Assembly: GCA_042088665.1 (NCBI GenBank)
Contig: JBELMB010000211.1
Coordinates: 1-8,814, forward strand
Reading direction: 5' to 3'
From: JBELMB01 sp042088665
GTDB lineage: Bacteria; Pseudomonadota; Alphaproteobacteria; Rhodobacterales; Rhodobacteraceae
DNA length: 8,814 bases
Under the pieces are notes generated by a model, which ran no database searches, had not been told where the DNA came from, and saw nothing but the letters and a program-made list of their open reading frames with translations. Positions 1 through 5,656 of the stretch are shown here, in pieces. Both the position numbers and the translations under genes were made by a program. Each line of letters starts with the position of its first letter. The stretch's first letter is position 1.

Positions 1-1
1 G

Positions 2-556
2 GTCTACGGCACACTCGAAGCGCGTGACGGCTCGGCACATTTACTGGTCGCCGACGCGCATGGGGCCGAGGCGATTCTGGATGTTGCAACGCCGAAGATG
101 ATGGCAAAGGCGCATATCATCTACATCCCGAAGGGCGAGGCCTTCGAGGACAAGCTGCGCGCCTTGAAGCCTGCGTCCTTTTATTCGGGGCCCAGCTACG
201 GCGCCGCGGAGTCCCGCCTGCGAAAGGCGTTGTCAGACGCGAAAATGGGCCTGCAAGTCTATCTGGCCGGGACCGAAGGCCTGATGGGGCAGGCCCAGAA
301 CGCGGCCATGTCCGCTGGTATTCCGCATACGGCCATTCAGACAGAGCATCGCGGCAGCATTGCCCGCCGGATGCAGTGCGTGCATTGCAAGGGCATCACC
401 GAAGACGTCGAAACCGATCCGTTCGTGTGCAGCCATTGCGGGTTGAACCTGTTTGTCCGCGATCACTATTCGCGTCGTCTGGCCGCCTATCAGGGCGTGT
501 GCATTGACGCCGAAGACCCGGGCAATGTGCCAGAGCAGAAGGGGATTTACGAATGA
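2..556 (+). CDS. dmmA: Dimethylamine monooxygenase small subunit, DmmA-like (5' partial)
   Basis: This is the small (gamma-type) subunit of the dimethylamine monooxygenase / heme-dependent oxidative N-demethylase complex, a cytoplasmic enzyme that converts dimethylamine to methylamine. The frame is open from base 2, so the start codon lies upstream of the window; the ATG at 98 is internal. The C-terminal part carries two Cys knuckles, CVHC (377-388) and CSHC (428-439), followed by a HYSRRLAAYQGV stretch that I recognise as typical of DmmA C-terminal domains. The middle part (about 251-349) resembles the C-terminal half of a ferredoxin-reductase NAD domain (VYLAGTEGLM...AGIP...AIQTEH) but lacks the Cys-Gly-Pro of active reductases. 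It overlaps the reductase gene by 4 bp (ATGA), indicating translational coupling. The Cys4 site could bind zinc or a rubredoxin-like iron; sequence alone does not decide. The family call is fairly sure; subunit lettering differs between publications. Confidence 0.82.
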   Translation, partial: VYGTLEARDGSAHLLVADAHGAEAILDVATPKMMAKAHIIYIPKGEAFEDKLRALKPASFYSGPSYGAAESRLRKALSDAKMGLQVYLAGTEGLMGQAQNAAMSAGIPHTAIQTEHRGSIARRMQCVHCKGITEDVETDPFVCSHCGLNLFVRDHYSRRLAAYQGVCIDAEDPGNVPEQKGIYE

Positions 557-1515
557 GCGGTGCAGAAAAGATTGCCGTGACCGTCACGGAGATTGTGCCG
601 TTGAACGACCTCGTGACCCGGTTTGAATTCAAACGCACCGATGGTGGTCTGCTGCCGACATTTTCGGGCGGCGCACATACGGTCGTAGAGATGCGCGATG
701 GCGACATCACCCGGATGAACCCCTATTCGCTGATGTCTGACCCGATGGATCAGACCGCCTACACGATCTCGGTGCGGCGGGACGATGCGGGCAGGGGCGG
801 ATCGCTGTTCATGCACAACAACGTCAGCGTCGGGGACGAGATGGTCGTCTCTTATCCCGTCAACCTGTTCAGTCTCGACCTGCGCGCCAAAAAGCACCTG
901 TTTCTGGCGGGCGGTATCGGGATCACGCCCTTCCTCGCGCAGATCAAACAACTGGAGCGGTTCAACGGCCATTGGGAGTTGCACTACGCTTGCCGCTCCG
1001 AAAACCTTGGGTCCTATGTCGATGAGCTGACCAGCCATCATCCCAACGAGACGCATGTCTATTTCGATGACCAATCGCAGACGATTGATCTGGTGAACCT
1101 GCTGGACGGTCAGCCACTTGGCACGCATGTCTACGTGTGCGGACCGAAAGGGATGATCGAATGGGTTCGCCAGACCGCCGCCGCCGAGGGCTGGCCGCGC
1201 GAGGCGATCCACTACGAGGAATTTCTGGCACCTCAGCCCGGCAAACCCTTCGAGGTCAAGCTGGCCGTCTCGAACAAGGTCATCGAAGTCGGCGAACAGG
1301 AAAGCCTGCTCGAAGCGATGGAGCGGTGCGGCGTCGACGCCCCGTACCTGTGCCGGGGTGGTGCCTGCGGGCAGTGCGAAACTGCCGTGATCGACTATTC
1401 CGGAAACTTCATTCACCGCGACCACTGGCTGGATGACGCAGAACACAGCAGTGGACAAAAGATCATGCCCTGCGTCAGCCGCTTTGAAGGCAAGACGCTG
1501 GTGCTGGACCGATAG
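553..1515 (+). CDS. dmmB: Dimethylamine monooxygenase reductase subunit (PDR/VanB-type FMN-2Fe2S oxidoreductase)
   Basis: This 320-residue reductase takes electrons from NAD(P)H through flavin and a 2Fe-2S cluster to the heme subunit of the N-demethylase. Domain order is that of phthalate dioxygenase reductase. A flavin-binding barrel covers about residues 5-105, with NPYSLMSDP at 56-64. A nucleotide-binding domain covers about 110-225, with GGIGITP at 120-126 and VCGPKGM at 195-201. A plant-type ferredoxin domain sits at the C-terminus, with ligands C267, C272, C275 and C307 (C-x4-C-x2-C-x31-C). The flavin motif has Asn56 where relatives have Arg (RxYS). The start ATG at 553 overlaps the preceding stop and has an AAGGGGA ribosome site at 539-545. 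The next gene follows after 22 bp in the same direction. The family is certain; the role as partner of the heme subunit is inferred from its position between the other two Dmm genes. Confidence 0.88.
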   Translation: MSGAEKIAVTVTEIVPLNDLVTRFEFKRTDGGLLPTFSGGAHTVVEMRDGDITRMNPYSLMSDPMDQTAYTISVRRDDAGRGGSLFMHNNVSVGDEMVVSYPVNLFSLDLRAKKHLFLAGGIGITPFLAQIKQLERFNGHWELHYACRSENLGSYVDELTSHHPNETHVYFDDQSQTIDLVNLLDGQPLGTHVYVCGPKGMIEWVRQTAAAEGWPREAIHYEEFLAPQPGKPFEVKLAVSNKVIEVGEQESLLEAMERCGVDAPYLCRGGACGQCETAVIDYSGNFIHRDHWLDDAEHSSGQKIMPCVSRFEGKTLVLDR

Positions 1516-1524
1516 CGCGCGTGC

Positions 1525-1530
1525 GAGGAG
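1525..1530 (+). promoter_or_regulatory. Ribosome binding site fixing the heme-subunit start
   Basis: GAGGAG lies 7 bases before the ATG at 1538, within the 22-bp gap after the reductase stop. It supports 1538 over the in-frame ATG at 1433, which has no such site. Confidence 0.75.
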
Positions 1531-1537
1531 AGACAAC

Positions 1538-2605
1538 ATGACCATTCAGTTCAACGACGAAACCTTCCGCGACGACTATTCATTCTACAATTCGGAGCGT
1601 GCGATCAAACGGTTCCCGTTTCCGTTTCACGAAGACAGCTACATGTACTCCGTCAACATGGAGCAGCACCGTGGCGGTCCAAAGGACTCGGTCTACGAAA
1701 AGCGGTTTGACGTAGACGAACACTACGTCTCCGAAATGCGCGACCGGGCTCTGGTGCTGGCGGACGATCCTTTGCGTTGCCAGTCCCTGCCCCATATGAC
1801 GCTGGCGGGCTGGGATCTGCTCGAGTTGATCATGGTGTCCAAGTCCGAGGATTATCCGGACCTGTTCGAGCTGCACCGTGATGGCCACAACTGGCGCTGG
1901 ATCAACAAACCGTTGGGGATCGACGACAGCTTTGTCTTTCTGGACGAAACAACGCTGCCCTACGGACCGATGGAATACATCACGCGACAGGCGCAGGGTG
2001 ACTACTGTGTGCTGGATCAGCGCGATGACAACCTTTGGATGGATGCGGGCACGGTGACGACGCAGGCCGATTGGTCGCTGGATTTCGACATCGGGATGAA
2101 CTTCTTTGAATGGCACGCACCGGTGCCGCTGGCGCATGAAAAAGGCATCTTTGTGCGCGCACTCAAATTCCTGCTGAACATTCAGCAAGGGGCGCCCGCG
2201 CGGCGGTTGAACTGGACGATGACGGTCAATCCGCTGCTCGATACCAGCCCCGAAAACTACCACAAATGGGGCGTCCAGAAGACGACGCTCACGCCCGAGA
2301 ACATCGGGTCAAAGCAGCATTTGCGGGTCGAGTTGCAAACCTTCTACCGTTTGCCGCGGTCCAATGCGCTTGTCTTTCCGATCCGCTGCTACCTGTGCAG
2401 CTTTCAGGACCTGATGACGATTCCCAAATGGGGGCGCCGGCTTCACCGTGTCGTGCGGGATCTGCCGGATGAACTGGCCACCTACAAAGGCTTTATCGAC
2501 AATCGTCCGATGATGCTGGACTATCTTGAGGCCTTTGATGACGGCCTGCCCACATCGGCCGGGATCTGGCCGGATCTGGACACTGAACCAGCGCTCAAGA
2601 CCTGA
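1538..2605 (+). CDS. Heme-dependent oxidative N-demethylase alpha subunit (DUF3445), dimethylamine monooxygenase
   Basis: This 355-residue protein belongs to DUF3445, the heme-binding catalytic subunit of the oxidative N-demethylase that converts dimethylamine to methylamine with O2 and reductant. Family hallmarks I can see are WHAPVPL at residues 192-198, RRLNWTMTVNP at 222-232, and the block from 260 to 291 containing HLRVELQTFYRLPRS and a following FPIRCYLCSFQ. No signal peptide or membrane segment is present, so it is cytoplasmic. The ATG at 1538 is chosen because a GAGGAG ribosome site lies at 1525-1530. An in-frame ATG at 1433 would add 35 residues buried in the reductase gene, with composition unlike the family. 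The gene is co-directional with the small subunit and reductase, and a VWA gene begins 6 bp after its stop. I leave the symbol empty because the letter for this subunit is not consistent in my memory. Confidence 0.88.
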   Translation: MTIQFNDETFRDDYSFYNSERAIKRFPFPFHEDSYMYSVNMEQHRGGPKDSVYEKRFDVDEHYVSEMRDRALVLADDPLRCQSLPHMTLAGWDLLELIMVSKSEDYPDLFELHRDGHNWRWINKPLGIDDSFVFLDETTLPYGPMEYITRQAQGDYCVLDQRDDNLWMDAGTVTTQADWSLDFDIGMNFFEWHAPVPLAHEKGIFVRALKFLLNIQQGAPARRLNWTMTVNPLLDTSPENYHKWGVQKTTLTPENIGSKQHLRVELQTFYRLPRSNALVFPIRCYLCSFQDLMTIPKWGRRLHRVVRDLPDELATYKGFIDNRPMMLDYLEAFDDGLPTSAGIWPDLDTEPALKT

Positions 2606-2611
2606 CCGGTC

Positions 2612-3340
2612 ATGCCGATGCGCGCCCTTGTGATCACAGGATTGCGCGCATTGGTGCTGCTGCTGGGGCTGAGCCAGATGGCGCACGCCCAGAGCTGTCG
2701 TCTGGCTCTGGTTCTGGCGCTCGATGTCTCGGGGTCCGTGGATCCGGCGGAATACGCGCAGCAGGTGAACGGATTGGCCGCGGCGCTGGACCATCCCGAC
2801 ATTCGTGCGCAGATCCTCGACAACACGAGCGCGCCGGTCTCCTTGGCGGTCTACGAGTGGAGCTCTCGCAATCACCAATACCTCATCCAGCCGTGGATCG
2901 ATCTGGTCAGCGCGCGCGCGCTGGACGCGGCAATTGCCCGGATCCGCGCGCATCGCAAGGTACGCGCCGGGCTGAAGACCGCCCTTGGCACATCGCTTTT
3001 GTATGCTCAGTCGCTGCTCGCGCAGAAAGCGCAGTGCTGGGTCAAGACGATCGACGTATCCGGGGACGGAGAGAACAACATTGGTGTGACACCGGGGCAG
3101 GTCTATGCAGGCGGGGGGTTCTCCCGGATCACTGTCAACGCTCTGGTCATTGGCAATTCCGCCGTGACTGGGCCAACCCCGGTGAAATCCGAACTGCTAC
3201 GCTACTTTGAAAGCCGGGTCATTCACGGTCCCGCATCTTTTGCCATGATCGCAAATGGCTATGAGGACTATGCAGACGCGATGCGTCGCAAGCTGAAACG
3301 CGAGTTGCAATTGCCCGTTCTGGGACGCGTCGCGTTCTAG
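2612..3340 (+). CDS. Secreted DUF1194 / von Willebrand factor A-like protein
   Basis: This 242-residue protein has a Sec-type signal peptide (hydrophobic run about 5-22, likely cleavage after the AHA ending at residue 26) followed by a von Willebrand factor A-like DUF1194 domain. The metal-ion site is recognisable: D38-V-S-G-S42 as the first motif, a GTSL further in, and an acidic DVSGDGENN. The mature protein should be periplasmic or exported. DUF1194 proteins are frequent in Rhodobacterales, and I know of no established biochemical role. The gene begins 6 bp after the heme-subunit stop and has no strong ribosome site, so it is probably translated by coupling with the Dmm operon; a second in-frame ATG at 2618 is possible. 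It ends tail to tail with the XRE-cupin gene, the two stop codons sharing CTAG. The domain call is good; function and any link to amine oxidation are unknown. Confidence 0.85.
   Translation: MPMRALVITGLRALVLLLGLSQMAHAQSCRLALVLALDVSGSVDPAEYAQQVNGLAAALDHPDIRAQILDNTSAPVSLAVYEWSSRNHQYLIQPWIDLVSARALDAAIARIRAHRKVRAGLKTALGTSLLYAQSLLAQKAQCWVKTIDVSGDGENNIGVTPGQVYAGGGFSRITVNALVIGNSAVTGPTPVKSELLRYFESRVIHGPASFAMIANGYEDYADAMRRKLKRELQLPVLGRVAF
3337..3340. other. CTAG shared by two convergent stop codons (VWA / XRE-cupin)
   Basis: The forward gene stops with TAG at 3338-3340 and the reverse gene with TAG at 3339-3337, so the palindrome CTAG closes both. There is no room for a conventional intergenic terminator between them. 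Confidence 0.95.
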
Positions 3341-3993
3341 CTTTCCTGCGGATAGCTGATGATCGACAAATAGCGCGCGGGCAGTGTCACGAGCGCTTCT
3401 GGACCATGGGGGGCGTCGGCATCAAAAAACAGCGTGTCGCCGGGCTTGAGTTTGTAGATGTTGTCGCCGTGACGATAGTCGACCTCGCCTTCGAGCATAT
3501 AGATCGTTTCGATTCCGGCGTGTTGAAATGTCGGGAATACATCCGCTTCGTTTGAGAGGGTGATCAGATAGGGTTCGACAATGACGCCGCTTGCGTTTGA
3601 TCCAATATGGCCCAACAGGTTGTATTGGTGGTTGGCGCGGGTGCCCGCACGTTCCATCTCCACGCCTTCGCCAGCCTTGGTATGCACCGCCGTCCGCGAT
3701 TGCTCAAAGCTTTTGAAGAAAGCGGTCAGTGGAACCGAAAGCGCATTTGCGAGGCTCTGCAACGTGGTCAACGACGGTGAGGTATTGCCGTTTTCGATCT
3801 TGGACAACATCCCGATGGACAGGCCCGTTGTCGCGGACAGTTCGGCAACCGTCACTTCCTGCTTGCGACGGTAGGCGCGCACTTCGCGCCCGATGGCCAC
3901 CTCGAGAACTTTTTCCCGATGTTCGACGACGCGGTGCGGATCTTGCTGCAATAGAGTATTCGACATTGAGACATCCAAAGAATCTAGGTTCAT
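3337..3993 (-). CDS. XRE-family transcriptional regulator with C-terminal cupin sensor domain
   Basis: This 218-residue cytoplasmic regulator has an N-terminal XRE helix-turn-helix (about residues 35-95, with TVAELSATTGLSIGMLSKIENG as the core) and a C-terminal cupin (about 140-215). Cupin features seen are H158, E162 and G169 in the first motif and PGDTLFFDADAPHG in the second. Such proteins commonly bind a small ligand through the cupin and control neighbouring catabolic genes. The start at 3993 is favoured by an AGGA site 7 bases upstream (4004-4001 on the minus strand); an in-frame ATG at 3966 is the alternative. It is transcribed away from the GlxA-type gene across a 98-bp spacer and converges on the VWA gene. 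The target genes and ligand are not visible in the sequence; methylated-amine genes on either side are the natural candidates. Confidence 0.88.
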   Translation of the reverse strand: MNLDSLDVSMSNTLLQQDPHRVVEHREKVLEVAIGREVRAYRRKQEVTVAELSATTGLSIGMLSKIENGNTSPSLTTLQSLANALSVPLTAFFKSFEQSRTAVHTKAGEGVEMERAGTRANHQYNLLGHIGSNASGVIVEPYLITLSNEADVFPTFQHAGIETIYMLEGEVDYRHGDNIYKLKPGDTLFFDADAPHGPEALVTLPARYLSIISYPQES

Positions 3994-4000
3994 CTCAATA

Positions 4001-4004
4001 TCCT
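4001..4004 (-). promoter_or_regulatory. Ribosome binding site for the XRE-cupin gene
   Basis: AGGA on the minus strand, 7 bases before the ATG at 3993. It decides that start over the internal ATG at 3966. Confidence 0.55.
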
Positions 4005-4055
4005 ATCCACTTGGCTTAACAAACCCGTTGCAAGAATTTTACACCATCAGAGGTC

Positions 4056-4086
4056 TAGTATAGCAGGCGATTTTCCTGATAGTATA
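4056..4086. repeat. Direct repeat TAGTATA x2 in the divergent regulator spacer
   Basis: TAGTATA occurs at 4056-4062 and again at 4080-4086, start to start 24 bp, in the AT-rich 98-bp spacer between the two divergent regulator genes. ATCAG at 4046-4050 and CTGAT at 4076-4080 also form a short inverted pair around the first copy. This could be an operator for one of the regulators, but chance in AT-rich DNA is possible. Confidence 0.4.
4057..4065 (-). promoter_or_regulatory. Candidate extended -10 promoter for the XRE-cupin gene
   Basis: Read on the minus strand, TGCTATACT matches an extended -10 element (TGnTATAAT-like). No good -35 is seen at 16-18 bp spacing. Transcription would begin near 4050, giving a leader of about 57 bases. 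The -10 overlaps one copy of the TAGTATA repeat, so a protein bound there would block it. This is a pattern match only. Confidence 0.35.
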
Positions 4087-4088
4087 AT

Positions 4089-4100
4089 TTTATGCATAAA
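4089..4100. promoter_or_regulatory. 12-bp perfect palindrome over the GlxA-type start codon
   Basis: TTTATGCATAAA is self-complementary and includes the ATG at 4092-4094. It could be an operator or a small hairpin affecting initiation. Palindromes of this size arise by chance fairly often in AT-rich DNA, so the functional call is weak. Confidence 0.25.
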
Positions 4101-5096
4101 GATGAAAAGCTCCGGATCGGATTTCTCATTTTTCCCGGGTTTCCGATGGCGTGCCTGACCTCGATGATAGAACCCTTGCGCGCGGCAAACGAGATCGTCG
4201 GGCGCGAGGTGTTCGACTGGACGATCGTGTCCGAGAACGGGCGCCGGGTCGAGGCCAGCGCGCATGTCTGGTTTGACCCGGACGTGGCGCTTTTGGACCT
4301 CGACGTGATTGAACACGTGTACCTCCTGAGCGCGCCGTCGTCGCAATTCACGGACCCGGAGCGTTCCAACGGCAAGCTGCGGAAAATCGCCCGTCACGGC
4401 ACCGTTGTCGGTGCGATCAGCGGCGGTGTTTTCCCGCTCGCCCGGTCTGGTCTGCTGGAGGGGCACACGGCGTCGGTGCATTGGTGTTACGAGGCCGCCT
4501 TTGCCGAAGAGTTCCCGAACTATGTTCCCTCGACAGATGTGATCACATTGGACCGCCGGCGTCTGACAGCATCGGGGGCCGCTGCTGCCTTTGATCTGTC
4601 GTTGCATCTGATCGAGGACTCCCTTGGCGCGGATGTGGCCACAGAAGTTGCCTGCTGGTTTCAGCATCCGCTGGTGCGGGGGCAGGGGGTGTCGCAGCGC
4701 AAGCCGACCTTTGCGTCCGAAAGCACAAACGACATGCTGCCCCAGATCATTCGCGACGCGCTTGCGATGTTCACCAACCATCTGGAAGACCCGCTCAATA
4801 TCGCGGATGTGGCCCGCGAAGTGGGCGTCTCCGTGCGGCAACTGGAACGGATGTTTCAGAAAACCACGGGGCGGTCGCCGTCGGTCTATTACAGGATATT
4901 GCGCATGCACAAAGCCCGGCAGCTCTTGCTATACGGCAACTACACGATGGCCGAAGTCGCGGCCGCCGTGGGCTATGCGTCGTCTTTCACCTTGATCAAG
5001 AATTACAACGAAGTGTTTGGCATGCATCCGAACGAGGACCGCAAGAACGTCAATTCCTTTCGGGTTCGCGACAACAGCATGTTGCCTCCGGGCTAG
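4092..5096 (+). CDS. GlxA-family transcriptional regulator (DJ-1/PfpI-like sensor plus AraC HTH)
   Basis: This 334-residue regulator has an N-terminal DJ-1/PfpI (class I glutamine amidotransferase-like) domain (about residues 7-185) and a C-terminal AraC-type DNA-binding domain (about 218-318). The two helix-turn-helix units are near 236-256 (IADVAREVGVSVRQLERMF) and 284-306 (YTMAEVAAAVGYASSFTLIKN). At the nucleophile elbow the sequence is AISGGVFPLA, with Ser110 where related regulators often have Cys, which fits a sensor rather than an enzyme. GbdR and other choline, carnitine and glycine betaine regulators share this architecture. The family was named after glxA of a rhizobial locus with glutamate synthase-like genes. 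The start is fixed by an in-frame TAG at 4080; no Shine-Dalgarno is visible. It converges on the Sox-type operon, sharing CTAG at the stops. Regulation of that operon is a reasonable inference, not shown. Confidence 0.88.
   Translation: MHKDEKLRIGFLIFPGFPMACLTSMIEPLRAANEIVGREVFDWTIVSENGRRVEASAHVWFDPDVALLDLDVIEHVYLLSAPSSQFTDPERSNGKLRKIARHGTVVGAISGGVFPLARSGLLEGHTASVHWCYEAAFAEEFPNYVPSTDVITLDRRRLTASGAAAAFDLSLHLIEDSLGADVATEVACWFQHPLVRGQGVSQRKPTFASESTNDMLPQIIRDALAMFTNHLEDPLNIADVAREVGVSVRQLERMFQKTTGRSPSVYYRILRMHKARQLLLYGNYTMAEVAAAVGYASSFTLIKNYNEVFGMHPNEDRKNVNSFRVRDNSMLPPG
5093..5096. other. CTAG shared by two convergent stop codons (GlxA-type / SoxG-type)
   Basis: The forward gene stops with TAG at 5094-5096 and the reverse gene with TAG at 5095-5093. 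This is the second convergent pair in the window closed by the same tetranucleotide. Confidence 0.95.
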
Positions 5097-5656
5097 GCCG
5101 TCGACCGCGCCGCCGTCAACAGGGCGTGGTGCAGGGTTCCGGCAGAGGCGCGGGGGCCGAGGATGCGCAGATGGTCCGGGGCAGTTTGGCGGATCACGAA
5201 GCACCCCAATTGATGAATGGTGGTGCGCTGCGCTGCACCGGCCTGCATCTTGCGAATGGGGGCCGCGCAGAGACGTTCCATGATGTCCGCCATACCCTCC
5301 CCGATCAGATCGAGGCAGACCCAGGCGCCCGATTGCTCGGTCACCGACGCGTTGCCCTCGAACTGCGCCTTGAGATCATCGGCCAGCAGCTCCTGCGTGG
5401 CGGCAGGCGCGCTGATCATCCATTGATCCGGCCCGGTCCAGAACCCTGTTTCGGGGTCACGAAAGACGGCCCGCCCGGGGGCCGGCACCGACCCGAGGCG
5501 CGCGCCCAGCGTCTTGTGGCAATCCGCCTCGCGCCCCATCCGCGCGGCGATCGAAGCAAGGGCCAATCCATCGTTTTCAGCGATCGTGACGTGCCCGAAC
5601 CTGTCGGTACGCGGCGCTGCTCCGCCCAAGGCGGTGCGTGGTTTCAGATCATGCAC
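5093..5656 (-). CDS. soxG: Sarcosine oxidase gamma-type subunit (SoxG / MgdD-like)
   Basis: This is the gamma subunit of a heterotetrameric sarcosine oxidase-type complex, about 187 residues. Recognisable family features are the GFWTGPDQWMISAP block and the following EQSGAWVCLDLIGEG segment, which resembles the fold of the T-protein-like part of the alpha subunit. A GTG start at 5656 is preferred because AGGAGG lies 8 bases upstream (5670-5665). An ATG at 5680 gives eight more residues but has no ribosome site and reads through that Shine-Dalgarno. With the GTG start the gene overlaps the alpha-subunit stop by 8 bp, consistent with tight coupling. It is the last gene of the operon and converges on the GlxA-type regulator. 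Whether the complex acts on sarcosine or N-methylglutamate cannot be read from this subunit; the symbol reflects family membership, and mgdD is the alternative. Confidence 0.83.
   Translation of the reverse strand: MHDLKPRTALGGAAPRTDRFGHVTIAENDGLALASIAARMGREADCHKTLGARLGSVPAPGRAVFRDPETGFWTGPDQWMISAPAATQELLADDLKAQFEGNASVTEQSGAWVCLDLIGEGMADIMERLCAAPIRKMQAGAAQRTTIHQLGCFVIRQTAPDHLRILGPRASAGTLHHALLTAARSTA

Noticed and set aside
98..100. ATG at 98 as the true start of the small Dmm subunit
   Set aside because: The frame is open back to base 2 with protein-like sequence, and no ribosome site precedes 98; the gene continues beyond the left edge.
1433..1537. An upstream in-frame start that would lengthen the heme subunit by 35 residues
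   Set aside because: The extension overlaps the reductase C-terminus, has atypical composition, and a good ribosome site points to 1538.
547..1545. A 332-codon open frame on the minus strand opposite the reductase gene
   Set aside because: It mirrors the reductase codon by codon in GC-rich DNA, has no recognisable domain, and the plus-strand protein has complete motifs.
3330..3350. A rho-independent terminator between the VWA and XRE-cupin genes
   Set aside because: The two coding regions overlap, and I found no GC-rich stem followed by a T run here or at 5093.
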